DNA of 64,000 bases from Candidatus Saccharibacteria bacterium oral taxon 488 (GCA_010202115.1 CP047917.1:806001-870000); one strand, 5' to 3'. Positions 1-7,642 are shown, counted from the stretch's first letter. Notes: generated by a model not told the origin, from the letters alone. Numbers and translations are program-made.

Positions 1-7
1 GTCACAA

Positions 8-466
8 ATGGAGAATGATCACGTGACGGTACGTCTTAACCCTCAACCAAATAAGCCCTACGAAGAGCTTGTGGTTCTTCAGAGGTCAGATCGATCACGA
101 TCTATGGATGAAGGCAATGTGCTTGATTCGGATCCATCTTCAATAGAAGTAGAGGAACGGCATCTCTTGGATCTGCTAAGGCGTCAGGTTCAAGACTTGG
201 TATATTCCCCGGGATCCATCAGCGCAAAGCAGACCGTGCTGGGGGTGCTTGTTCATGGCATACCGATGACTCTTCTTGAGATTGCCTCATTGGCAAGAGG
301 GGATATCCCCGAGATTCGACGTGACCTCAGTGTCTTGAGACAATTAGGGTTTGTCGAAGTAGACAGAAATCCGAAGGGCGAACTACTCTATCAGATAAGC
401 CGACCCACGGAGAGCACACGTGCTGAACGGACTCGGGTATCTATGGCGAAGCTCGCACTAGGCTGA
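8..466 (+). CDS. Winged-helix-like hypothetical protein
   Basis: This 152-aa protein has no family I can name. Residues about 70-135 have the spacing of a winged helix: a helix, then TLLEIASLARGDIPEIRRDL, then a short wing ending in ELLYQIS. The N-terminal 50 residues are polar and probably disordered. The ATG at position 8 is the first in frame and the gene may begin close to the window edge. The next gene starts only 17 bp after its stop, on the same strand, so the two are probably co-transcribed. A DNA-binding role is inference from fold pattern only. Confidence 0.55.
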   Translation: MENDHVTVRLNPQPNKPYEELVVLQRSDRSRSMDEGNVLDSDPSSIEVEERHLLDLLRRQVQDLVYSPGSISAKQTVLGVLVHGIPMTLLEIASLARGDIPEIRRDLSVLRQLGFVEVDRNPKGELLYQISRPTESTRAERTRVSMAKLALG

Positions 467-483
467 TCATGAGTGCGTAAGCC

Positions 484-1383
484 ATGCTTCTCAAAATAGG
501 GGGAGCTCTGTTTGGAGCGTTGGTTGCTAGTGTGACTAGTATTCTCGCTCTTGGTTTTGGCGATTGCGTGACTCGCCCTAAGGCAGTACTTTGGCCAGTA
601 TTCCGCAAACGATGGCGAATGTTACTCTTGATTGTCGCTATTGACTTGGTCTTATCAGGGTTAGTAGTGGGTCAGCTTATTGGCGTCGCTCTTTCGTGCT
701 CTTGTTTTAAACCGGGAAATCCGTGGATTGTGCCCGCAGAACTGGTACCCTATGTACTAGGCGGGGCCATCGGGGTATTTGGGTTCGGATTGGTTCCAGA
801 CTGTGACTTTTTTAAGCGTTTACGAAATTCCACTCTTGAGGGCGAGGATAAATCCAGCGGGGCAGAGTCTGCGAGAGAGGCTCACCTTGAATCAAAATCA
901 GAGGAAGCGTCAAGAGAGACCGCAGTTAAGAATCTAACAAAAGCGTTTTCCGGAGAGATCTCCGGCGAGCTAGCGGCAATGGATAGGGCTCATCGCCGAT
1001 GGCGGAGGGCTTATATTACATCTGTTCGAGAAGCGGTTGAGTCTGAAATGAGATCCATTAAAGCTGGATGGCATAATCAACTCGAAATGGCTTGGGCGAG
1101 TTACGGCAAGCGGCATCCACAAATTATGTTTACACTAATCTCGCAATGTAGCAGGCAGAGTGGTCCACAATGGGCTAAGGCGAGTGTCAAAGCTAAAGGG
1201 GCAATGGAGAGGCTTTCAGAGGCCGCCAAAACCTTCGGTAAGGCAACGCAAGATTATGCATTGAGCGAAAAGTGCCTGAACCTGGAGGAGCAGGCAGATC
1301 CTGTTTTTGAGGCATTGCTTAATTTGGAGCAGTATGATTTTTTGGCCGACCGCCTGGCTATCAAGCTGTTGTGGTCTCAGTAA
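484..1383 (+). CDS. Membrane protein with C-terminal helical domain
   Basis: A 299-aa protein with three likely transmembrane segments in the first 120 residues (about 5-27, 45-70 and 85-108), then a charged linker and a long helical cytoplasmic domain from about residue 125 to the end, containing basic patches such as RAHRRWRRAY. It follows the winged-helix ORF after 17 bp and probably forms a two-gene unit with it. I recognise no family. The arrangement of a regulator-like protein plus a membrane protein with a helical tail occurs in defence islands, but nothing here proves such a role. Confidence 0.6.
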   Translation: MLLKIGGALFGALVASVTSILALGFGDCVTRPKAVLWPVFRKRWRMLLLIVAIDLVLSGLVVGQLIGVALSCSCFKPGNPWIVPAELVPYVLGGAIGVFGFGLVPDCDFFKRLRNSTLEGEDKSSGAESAREAHLESKSEEASRETAVKNLTKAFSGEISGELAAMDRAHRRWRRAYITSVREAVESEMRSIKAGWHNQLEMAWASYGKRHPQIMFTLISQCSRQSGPQWAKASVKAKGAMERLSEAAKTFGKATQDYALSEKCLNLEEQADPVFEALLNLEQYDFLADRLAIKLLWSQ

Positions 1384-1653
1384 CCTGCTTCGACACCTGC
1401 ATTACGGACGCCGACCCCGAGGCCCCTCTCGCCGCCTAGTATCCCCGCATCAAAGTTGGCCATCAGCTTAGCGCCACCAACGCCCATGCCGGAGTCGTGA
1501 ATGCTGCTGTCAAACATATCAAACGCACTAGACAGTCAGTCTGTCAAACCCTTATTCTGTTACATAGCGCCCACCGGACGCGGTCGCATAACTTGATTAG
1601 CCTAAGCGCCACGGTCAACCGCGAACAACCCATATACATGATATGCTTCACCC
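1384..1653. other. Non-coding gap with a possible leaderless promoter
   Basis: Nothing convincing is encoded in these 270 bases. TATGCT at 1642-1647 lies six bases before the ATG at 1654, the spacing expected if transcription starts on the start codon. The rest holds no strong hairpin that I can see. Confidence 0.35.
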
Positions 1654-2568
1654 ATGACTAGTCAACAACTTAACATCCACCAAGTCATGGCGGACATTGC
1701 AGGTTCTGATGAAGAAAAGGTTCTTCTAGGTCTAGCAACTACCAATAGCGGCGTGGCGATGATCGACACCCTACTTGATGACAAGATTAGTAGTACCCCT
1801 AGATGGATCATTCACCAGCTGAAGGAACTAGGTCTAGTCACGGGGAGCTACCAAGGCCTCATGCATATAACGACTACAGGAAGAGAGGTAGCTAGTCGCG
1901 TGCAGCGCTCCCTCGAAAATGGCGAACGACGAGATGAGCGTATCCGTCGCGCCTTGCTTCAAGCAGTGAGTAGCGGAAACCCTGTTGACAGTGCTGCCGG
2001 AATCCCCACTTTCTTGGAAGAGCCGTTCCCTGACATATCCGAGAATGACTTCCTCGACGCGTTCAGCTGGTGTGACCGCCATGGGCTTCTTGAGGGTTTT
2101 GAACATTGGGGAGGAAAAGTTGCAAAAGCACTCACTGCTAGTGGCAGGGAATGGTTGAAGTCTAACCGCCTTCTGCTCGATTCGCCAGTCGTACCAATCG
2201 GAGGAGCTAAAGTGACCTATACAGACAATCGTGGGAGCATCTCTGTTTCAGGGGACGTGAGCGGCGGCGTACAAGGCGGCAGTCATAATGTTCAGAACGT
2301 GACTGTCACTATCGGAAGTGACTCGGCCCAGCTGGTTGAGCTCCTGACAGAAGCCCAAAAGCTGGCCAGTGAAGTTGATGCTCCTGAAACGAAAAAAGCG
2401 CTTGCGGATGCATTGGATCTAGCGAAGAATCCATCAACCGAGCGAGGTCGTGTTCGAAGTCTGGTAGATAAAGCACTGACCGCCGCGGCAAAAGCTCTTG
2501 GAACGGAGGCGGGGCAGAAGCTAATGACCTTCTTGACGGTATCAATTCTGCCTTTGCTGCCAGTGTAA
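1654..2568 (+). CDS. Winged-helix protein with Gly-rich beta motif and hydrophobic C-terminus
   Basis: A 304-aa protein in three parts. Residues about 1-175 look like two tandem winged-helix units (conserved-looking TTTGREVASRVQRSL and LTASGREWLKS). Residues about 185-222 form a Gly/Val/Asn repeat containing GSISVSGDVSGGVQGG, with alternating small residues as in short amyloid or beta-solenoid motifs. The last 80 residues are helical and finish in a hydrophobic segment (LMTFLTVSILPLLPV). The Gly-rich segment recalls the amyloid-signalling motifs of actinobacterial immune-like proteins, but that is a resemblance judged by eye. A TATGCT box six bases upstream suggests a leaderless transcript. 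No product name is justified. Confidence 0.6.
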   Translation: MTSQQLNIHQVMADIAGSDEEKVLLGLATTNSGVAMIDTLLDDKISSTPRWIIHQLKELGLVTGSYQGLMHITTTGREVASRVQRSLENGERRDERIRRALLQAVSSGNPVDSAAGIPTFLEEPFPDISENDFLDAFSWCDRHGLLEGFEHWGGKVAKALTASGREWLKSNRLLLDSPVVPIGGAKVTYTDNRGSISVSGDVSGGVQGGSHNVQNVTVTIGSDSAQLVELLTEAQKLASEVDAPETKKALADALDLAKNPSTERGRVRSLVDKALTAAAKALGTEAGQKLMTFLTVSILPLLPV

Positions 2569-2583
2569 TTTCCGTCCTTGTTC

Positions 2584-2676
2584 ATGAGGTTGTTCAAAGG
2601 CGCTCGCATCCCTGGTCAGGGCTATGCACCTATCCGGGTGGAGCAGTTGCAAGAGGCGCTGCGGCTGGAAGAGTAG
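2584..2676 (+). pseudogene. Possible C-terminal gene remnant (30 codons)
   Basis: A 30-codon reading frame (MRLFKGARIPGQ, later YAPIRVEQLQEALRLEE, then TAG) has strong coding character and higher GC than the gene before it. It has no clear ribosome binding site. It reads like the last part of a larger actinobacterial protein left behind by rearrangement. It could equally be a short real gene; I cannot name the parent family. Confidence 0.25.
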
Positions 2677-2718
2677 GCGGGGCAAGGCTTGCGCGGCGTG
2701 GCGGAACCCCCTGCCTGA

Positions 2719-3306
2719 CTACACCGCTCGTTCCCGCAGTGCCGAGAATTGGGCTTCGAGGGCGGCGACTCGCTTCTCTAGGTTTTGGTTAGTTTCCCGC
2801 TGACCTACGAACAGGGTTGCGTCTGAAAGTCCGCGGCTTTCTTCTTCCATCTGGAGGTCATGGCGAAGAGCACTGATGTCGGAGCGCGCTACCTTCAGGT
2901 CAGCGATGGCGTGATCCATCCGCGCTTCCACCCGTTCGAAGCGATTATCCATATGATCGCGCGTCCGCAGAACCGTTTCTTGTGTCGCGTTGACTGAGGT
3001 AGTAAGCGTCTCGAGCTGTTCATCAATATCTTCAAACCGCTCGTCCATCTTGTCTAGCCGCTCGTGCGTTTTGCCGCTTTCTTCCCGCAGCTCGAGCTTG
3101 ACAGCGCCGATCTCCGCCTTGAGCTCGCTCTTCACGTCGCTAATCTCCGCCTTGAGATCAGTCTTTACCGCCTCGATCTCCTCGCGAAATCCGTTCTGAC
3201 CCTCTTCAAGCGCATCGAGTCGCTTGCAAACAGAAGTAACCTCGCTCTTAAGCGAACCTACCTCGCGTGTAATAAGTTCCTTTATTTCTTGTAAACCATC
3301 TTGCAT
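2719..3306 (-). CDS. Coiled-coil protein
   Basis: A 195-aa protein that is almost entirely heptad-repeat coiled coil, with tandem blocks such as DLKAEISDVKSELKAEIGAV and LDKMDERFEDIDEQLETL. It has no signal peptide or membrane segment. GAAAGGGG just upstream of the ATG is a plausible ribosome binding site. It is divergent from the next gene. Proteins of this shape are common in actinobacterial accessory DNA and mostly uncharacterised; a structural or partner-oligomerising role is inference. Confidence 0.6.
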   Translation of the reverse strand: MQDGLQEIKELITREVGSLKSEVTSVCKRLDALEEGQNGFREEIEAVKTDLKAEISDVKSELKAEIGAVKLELREESGKTHERLDKMDERFEDIDEQLETLTTSVNATQETVLRTRDHMDNRFERVEARMDHAIADLKVARSDISALRHDLQMEEESRGLSDATLFVGQRETNQNLEKRVAALEAQFSALRERAV

Positions 3307-3414
3307 CGCATATTCGCCCCTTTCTGGTATCTATTTTACCGTGAAATAGCCACCTTGAGCAATAGCATAAAGCCTATGCAGGCACTTCATTCTGGTATAT
3401 AATCATAACCAGTA

Positions 3415-4644
3415 ATGTCGCACCCAAATCCTGACAATAAGCCATCGCTTCATGCTCGTCTCCGCAAGACCAAAGCGGCGCTGCTGGCAACAGTCTTGAC
3501 CTTGGCTGGCATCCTCCTCATCATGCTGAACGGCTGGCTCACTGGTCTGTCTTTGGGTGACTGGTCGTGGCTGCACGCGCTGCCACTCGGGGAACTAGGC
3601 GGCACGCTGTTTGGTGCCGGGCTCCTCGGTACGTTGTTCGAGTACTCTTTCCGTAAGGATCAGGAAGCTGCCACCGCTCGCCAGTTCCGTCAGATCATTC
3701 ACGACGAAGCGCCGGCCATGCGGGATGCGGTGATCGAAGGGTTCCGGTTCAACACTGACGATCTGGAGCGTATTGCCACGCCCCGGCTGTTGGATGAGTT
3801 GGCAGTCAATAGCTTGGGCATGCGCTTTGGCGATACGGCCTTCGGGCGGGAAGTCTATGGAGATATCAAGCACCAGGCGATCACGGCTGAGGAGCGCTGG
3901 TATGACGCACGAGTCGACGCGACCCTAGGTATACCTAGGGTTAGGGGTGTAACCCCTAACCTGTTCTTTGACTTACTGGTCCGCTGGGAATACACGGTGG
4001 TGCCCAAGCACCGGTTCCGGAAGTTCGCCATGGTCTCGGATCGGCAGCGGTATGACCAGATGGTGGCTGAGCACGGGGAGACGAGTGTGTGGTTCAAACC
4101 TGCTGGGACGAAGCTTGACGTGACAGATCTGGACAACTTTGCACTCATTGAGTTCGTGGTGGATGGGGAGCCGCTGAAGATTATCCGGACGACAGATGAA
4201 CATGGGCAGGTGTACACCGTGGATATTGGCGAGGCCGTCGTGGAGGCCGAGCAGCCGGTGGTCATGTCGTTCACGTACCGGTCACGGCTACGGCGGGACG
4301 GGCACATGGTCCACTTCGATGTCGACCGCCCGACGAAGGGGTTTGAGCTAGAGCTGAACTATCAGGACGCTGGAATAGCCAAGATGAAACTGGTGGACTT
4401 CATCTCAAGCACCCGGCGTGCTCGGGTGAGCGAGGCTCCAGACGTCGCTGGGGTGAAGAAGTACACCATGAGCTACGACGGCTGGGTGCTGCCGCGGGCT
4501 GGTGTGGCGTTTGTGTGGATCCTGGAGGATGAGAGCCTAGACAAGTCAGTTCAAGCGCATGAAACACAAGAGGGCGCGGCGCAAACCGCTGGCAAGAAGC
4601 GGGGGCGAGAGAACGGAAGCGCCCGCTCAGCCAAGACGGTCTAG
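3415..4644 (+). CDS. Membrane protein of unknown function, actinobacterial type
   Basis: A 409-aa protein with two transmembrane segments near the N-terminus (about 23-42 and 55-75), followed by a soluble domain rich in beta strands and charged residues. Its codon use is GC-rich like the recombinase at 9 kb. TATAAT lies about 10 bases upstream of the ATG, flanked by CTGGT and ACCAG. Inside the gene, at 3923-3960, two adjacent palindromes encode the odd stretch LGIPRVRGVTPN in frame, which looks like an insertion into an otherwise ordinary domain. Function unknown. Confidence 0.65.
   Translation: MSHPNPDNKPSLHARLRKTKAALLATVLTLAGILLIMLNGWLTGLSLGDWSWLHALPLGELGGTLFGAGLLGTLFEYSFRKDQEAATARQFRQIIHDEAPAMRDAVIEGFRFNTDDLERIATPRLLDELAVNSLGMRFGDTAFGREVYGDIKHQAITAEERWYDARVDATLGIPRVRGVTPNLFFDLLVRWEYTVVPKHRFRKFAMVSDRQRYDQMVAEHGETSVWFKPAGTKLDVTDLDNFALIEFVVDGEPLKIIRTTDEHGQVYTVDIGEAVVEAEQPVVMSFTYRSRLRRDGHMVHFDVDRPTKGFELELNYQDAGIAKMKLVDFISSTRRARVSEAPDVAGVKKYTMSYDGWVLPRAGVAFVWILEDESLDKSVQAHETQEGAAQTAGKKRGRENGSARSAKTV
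3923..3960. repeat. Two adjacent palindromes inside a coding sequence
   Basis: CCCTAGGTATACCTAGGG at 3923-3940 is a perfect 18-bp palindrome. It shares its last G with a second inverted repeat whose 9-bp arms are GTTAGGGGT (3940-3948) and ACCCCTAAC (3952-3960), with a 3-nt loop. The pair sits in frame inside the 409-aa membrane protein gene. It could be a small palindromic insert, a protein-binding site, or a recombination scar. Confidence 0.7.
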
Positions 4645-4886
4645 CGGGCGCCGTTCACCGACACCAAGAGATGGGTCAGCGCCGTTTAGTAATCACTCGC
4701 CACCCATGAGCCGTCACCTCCCTCACTGTCTCGTCGGGACTCTTGCCATCACGCCGCGAGGCCATGATGCGGCCGGTCAGTCGCCACCCATGGTGGTCTC
4801 CTTTCCGTCGACGGTCCTAACAGGATACATCGTCACAGGACCTATCGTCTCTGGATACTCCGTCTTCGGGCGACTGGGATTGGCAG
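4645..4886. other. Intergenic region with three 15-bp imperfect repeats
   Basis: Between the membrane protein and the XRE regulator there are three direct repeats of about 14 bp at 4822-4835, 4837-4850 and 4852-4865, period 15, with a shared pattern aGGAtac-tCGTCt. A perfect 10-bp palindrome CCGTCGACGG lies just upstream (4805-4814). This is the usual place for operators of a small autoregulatory XRE protein. Function inferred from position only. Confidence 0.4.
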
Positions 4887-5144
4887 GTGCCCAACCCTGC
4901 GCGGAAGCCGCCCCTGTCACCCGTGACTGGGGCCTTTGGCGACCGCGTTCGTGCCACCCGGGAGGCGAAGGGGCTCAGCCAGGAGAGCTTGGCCGAACGA
5001 GCAGGACTGCATTGGACCTACATCGGGCAGGTCGAACGCGGCCAGCGAAACCTCAGCCTCCACAACATCCTGAAGATCGCCGGCGGCCTCGACGTGGATG
5101 CCGGGGAGCTGGTGCGGGGGCTAGGCGGACAAATTTCGCCTTGA
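4887..5144 (+). CDS. XRE-family helix-turn-helix regulator
   Basis: An 85-aa protein consisting of one HTH_3 domain at residues about 17-75: FGDRVRATREAKGLSQESLA, then LAERAGLHWTYIGQVERGQR. The pattern is that of controller proteins of restriction-modification or toxin modules, which are dimeric repressors or activators. I chose the GTG at 4887 because upstream sequence lacks a good start; the first 12 residues are a Pro-rich extension. No restriction or methylase gene is adjacent. The three 15-bp repeats directly upstream are candidate binding sites. Confidence 0.75.
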   Translation: MPNPARKPPLSPVTGAFGDRVRATREAKGLSQESLAERAGLHWTYIGQVERGQRNLSLHNILKIAGGLDVDAGELVRGLGGQISP

Positions 5145-5236
5145 GGTGAGTGACCAATCCTCAGGGTGCGGGCCAGCGCTGGACTTCCTCTCCTCTTCGC
5201 GCTTTCCTGACTGCTTGAGCCGACCAGGAGGCAGTT

Positions 5237-5593
5237 ATGGATCCCGCTCCCGCCAACCCCACCGCCACGAGCAGCAGTCGCCCTAGCACTCACACCGAAG
5301 CGCCGCCCTGTCCATCGTGGTGCGTTCGTGACCACGCTGACCAAGATCCCGACGACCAGCTTCACGAAGGCCGCACGCGGCTACTCGGGGCCATCACCCT
5401 TGAACGCTCGCCAGGGGAAACGCCAAATGGCATCGCCCGCCACGCCGTCGCGACAGAGATCGCCATCACCCGCTACCAGTACCCGGATGACCCCGACGAA
5501 TGGATCTACATCGGCGACGGCCACCATGGCCTAGACCTGAGCATCGAGAGCGTGCGCCGACTAGTGAGGGTTTTGGGGAGGGTGGTGGGGTGA
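5237..5593 (+). CDS. DUF6907-like small protein
   Basis: A 118-aa protein with an N-terminal Ser/Thr/Pro-rich tail, then CPSWCVRDH with two Cys flanking SW, and a C-terminal half (ATEIAITRYQYPDD, IYIGDGHHGLDLSIESVRRL) matching what I recall of the DUF6907 family from actinobacterial genomes and mobile elements. AGGAGG lies 5 to 10 bases before the ATG. The CxxWC pair may bind metal. Its presence supports an actinobacterial origin for this part of the island. Function unknown. Confidence 0.6.
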   Translation: MDPAPANPTATSSSRPSTHTEAPPCPSWCVRDHADQDPDDQLHEGRTRLLGAITLERSPGETPNGIARHAVATEIAITRYQYPDDPDEWIYIGDGHHGLDLSIESVRRLVRVLGRVVG

Positions 5594-5812
5594 GCGGATC
5601 CGTATTCTCACTCCGCGCCGTACCAAGCAGTCCTGGACAGCACCGACGACATCAGTGCCGAGATGCTTGGCTAAGCACGATTTTTACTCGACTCTCCTAA
5701 GGTCATCTCGTGCAACTCACTCTGACCGGGGCTCACCGACCATAGCGGAGTTTCCCGAAAAACTGTCATGGACGACTACCCACTTGGCCGAACGTACTGA
5801 TAGTATTCTCTC

Positions 5813-6346
5813 ATGTCGTTATTGCAACTAGCCGTGGCCTTGATCGTGGGTATTATTACCGGAGTACTGGGGAATGCTTTTTATCAATGGATAAGAAACA
5901 TGCTCGCTTCCTTTACCGATCGTTTGGATTTGAAGGGCGTTTGGGGTGAGCGTGTTTCTGGATATGGTGAAAGGTTGAATAGCATTGGGAGCATTAGATA
6001 CGACCTACGGCGGCAAATGTGGGTTTTCGATGGCACTAATTTTCACAATGATGGAAGGCCATATTGTCATTGGCGCACGATTTCCAGTCATGTAGACAGG
6101 GTTGCTGGTAGATATTATTACATATTCTTGAATACGCATGAAGACTCTGGACATAGGGGCTATACGGGATTTGGGTTTATTGAACTAGAGAAGCATGGTA
6201 GAACATGGAGTCCGGTTCGTGGCTCTTTTGCGGCCGGAAATCCAGGTGAAGCCTTTCGGTCACATTCTGTCATAAGAATCGACTCTGTTCCTAATGGTAT
6301 TGCTGAACGATTGGAGGTGTTTAAATTCCTTGAGGAGAAATCCTAG
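5813..6346 (+). CDS. Single-pass membrane protein with beta-rich domain
   Basis: A 177-aa protein with one N-terminal transmembrane helix (about 3-26, LAVALIVGIITGVLGNAFY) and a soluble domain from about 38 to 170 with alternating strands (LKGVWGERVSGYG, RYYYIFLNTHED, YTGFGFIELEKHGRTWSPVR) that read like a lipocalin or small beta-barrel. This is the general shape of Cap15-type CBASS effectors (transmembrane plus beta-barrel), but I see no cyclase gene nearby, so that is only a structural analogy. TAGTAT six bases before the ATG suggests a leaderless transcript. Confidence 0.6.
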   Translation: MSLLQLAVALIVGIITGVLGNAFYQWIRNMLASFTDRLDLKGVWGERVSGYGERLNSIGSIRYDLRRQMWVFDGTNFHNDGRPYCHWRTISSHVDRVAGRYYYIFLNTHEDSGHRGYTGFGFIELEKHGRTWSPVRGSFAAGNPGEAFRSHSVIRIDSVPNGIAERLEVFKFLEEKS

Positions 6347-6369
6347 GAGTGATAAAATAATAGAGCTTG

Positions 6370-6417
6370 TTGCGAGTCTCCGGTGAAGCTGTATAAAGAT
6401 TTGACGGAGGCTCGCAA
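6370..6417. promoter_or_regulatory. 13-bp inverted repeat upstream of the small hydrophobic ORF
   Basis: TTGCGAGTCTCCG (6370-6382) pairs with CGGAGGCTCGCAA (6405-6417) with a single G-U in RNA. It lies 42 bases upstream of the 33-codon ORF and could form a 5-prime structure in its transcript, or be the terminator of the gene ending at 6346. Confidence 0.45.
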
Positions 6418-6459
6418 TGAGATCCATTGTTGAGCGTACTTACTGTAAGGAGTGCTCCA

Positions 6460-6561
6460 ATGGAACCATTGTGGGCTGCCACCGTTAGATGGCTTTGCAA
6501 GACGGTTATCTGTGTTGCCATGCTTGCCTTCTTCTTGGCTATACTGCTGGCAATTAGATAA
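6460..6561 (+). CDS. Small hydrophobic peptide, type I toxin-like
   Basis: A 33-codon frame with a good ribosome binding site (AAGGAG, 7 bases before ATG). The peptide starts MEPLWAATVRWLCK and continues as one hydrophobic helix (VAMLAFFLAILLA) ending IR. Size and layout resemble holin-like or type I toxin peptides that insert in the inner membrane. A CCATTG at 6424-6429 is complementary to CAATGG covering the start codon (6458-6463), which could mask translation. A very strong hairpin follows the stop by six bases. No antisense RNA promoter has been established. Toxin function is inference. Confidence 0.45.
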   Translation: MEPLWAATVRWLCKTVICVAMLAFFLAILLAIR

Positions 6562-6567
6562 TTCGCA

Positions 6568-6604
6568 TGTGGTGACATCTGGGCGATGCCCAGATGTCAC
6601 CACA
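6568..6604. terminator. 17-bp-arm perfect hairpin
   Basis: Arms 6568-6584 and 6588-6604 are perfectly complementary over 17 bp with a 3-nt loop (GAT); the core is GTGGTGACATCTGGGC. It starts six bases after the stop of the hydrophobic peptide ORF, so it is probably its transcription terminator or 3-prime stabiliser, although a U-tract is missing on both sides. The perfect symmetry also fits a protein-binding palindrome. The remaining 236 bases up to 6840 hold nothing I can support. Confidence 0.7.
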
Positions 6605-6840
6605 CTTAAACTGAATATATCGAGGCTTACTCACACGGGGGCGCTTTGGGTTTCTCCAACTAGCTCTTCGCCCTGAGGGGATGTATAGAACAGCTTGTCT
6701 GGTTTGAGATCATTTTATTAATGACCGTAATCAAGCGTGGTTTGACTAGGGAGTACTTGCCGACACGCTGCTTGCAGATAAGCCTCAATGAGGTAAAGCA
6801 CTCACGGATGCATTATCTCTAGGGATGGGCATTTTAATCG

Positions 6841-7101
6841 CTAGTCAACTATCTCTTCTAGCCCTATCATTTGTTCCGCTTTGTCTATGAGCCGTTCAGC
6901 GTGTGACTCGGAAACAAGAAGGATAGGGCGGCCGACAAACTGACTCAACTCTTTCTCAAGAGGAATAAGGTCGGCAGTAGTCCAGTCGTGTGCGCCAGCA
7001 ATATCCACAAATAGCTCAACCGGGATAACTGTTGGATGTAGCCAGTGGTCGCTCACCCGACTACTAATTCGGGGCTGAGTGATTCCATGGGCTGCAAGCA
7101 C
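6841..7101 (-). pseudogene. Degenerate MNT-type nucleotidyltransferase
   Basis: An 86-codon frame starting at GTG. The C-terminal part (ELFVDIAGAHDWTTADLIPLEKELSQFVGRPILLVSES; cited in pieces because of length) aligns by eye with the minimal nucleotidyltransferase domain of MNT/HEPN antitoxins. The catalytic parts are lost: the expected GSxARG reads SRVSDH and the first Asp of the DxD pair reads Val in VELFVD. An in-frame TAA sits three codons upstream of the GTG, so the N-terminal helix is missing. No HEPN partner is adjacent. I read it as a decayed antitoxin, or a pseudo-enzyme. Confidence 0.5.
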
Positions 7102-7110
7102 GGAGTAGAT

Positions 7111-7131
7111 TTACGAGCTCTGTGCTCGTAA
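7111..7131 (-). terminator. Hairpin after the toxin-immunity pair
   Basis: TTACGAGC (7111-7118) and GCTCGTAA (7124-7131) form an 8-bp stem with a 5-nt loop, 35 bases downstream of the immunity gene on the minus strand. There is no long U-tract, so terminator strength is uncertain. Confidence 0.45.
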
Positions 7132-7165
7132 GCGTTCAATGAGCATCAGTTGTGCCGACGTTCAC

Positions 7166-7633
7166 TCATGGAAGGTTCCTGATCTCAAGATCGTCGGCTG
7201 AATTAGCGTGCAGCGCTGCCATGACGTCGTCGCTTACGCCGAAACGCCAAAATTGAAAACCGGTCGTATGGAAAACATCGACTGATCCGTCAACCACGGC
7301 AAAGCCTTTATATCCGTCCATGATTTCACCTTTAAGCCCCAAGAGATGGATGTCGAAGGAACGCCACCCGGAGAAGCCGAAAAGTGCGTTAATGAACCTA
7401 TTCGAAGCCACTTTCATCGTACAACCCGTCCAGAGCAGGTCTCCAAAATGTGATCCTTGCGTGTGGCGGAATGTTGGAGTGAAGTCGAGATCCGCAATAT
7501 CGCCGTCAGCGATAAGCTGATAGATATCTCGTCCGTCATCCAGCATGAAGGGGCCGATCTTTGGCAGACTGGGATTCGCCGGGAAAACCCACGCGCTCGG
7601 TCCATCAGATTTAGCGACTAGTTCATATGGCAT
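7166..7633 (-). CDS. Probable immunity protein for the adjacent toxin
   Basis: A 155-aa cytosolic protein without signal peptide, beginning 9 bases after the stop of the secreted toxin gene; AGGA lies about 7 bases before the ATG. The layout (short strand-rich N-terminus, then VASNRFINALFGFSGWRSFDIHLLG, cited across two segments, GYKGFAVVDGSVDVF and an aromatic QFWRFGVSDDVMAAL) resembles the Imm11/Imm43-type (DUF1629-like) immunity proteins of polymorphic toxin systems. Family assignment is by pattern only. Its position directly downstream of, and same strand as, a secreted nuclease-like gene is the stronger argument. Confidence 0.55.
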   Translation of the reverse strand: MPYELVAKSDGPSAWVFPANPSLPKIGPFMLDDGRDIYQLIADGDIADLDFTPTFRHTQGSHFGDLLWTGCTMKVASNRFINALFGFSGWRSFDIHLLGLKGEIMDGYKGFAVVDGSVDVFHTTGFQFWRFGVSDDVMAALHANSADDLEIRNLP

Positions 7634-7642
7634 GAATCTATC

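Noticed and set aside
6321-6676. Several 70-85-codon frames around the 17-bp-arm hairpin
   Set aside because: They run through the hairpin or antisense to the 33-aa peptide and lack ribosome sites.
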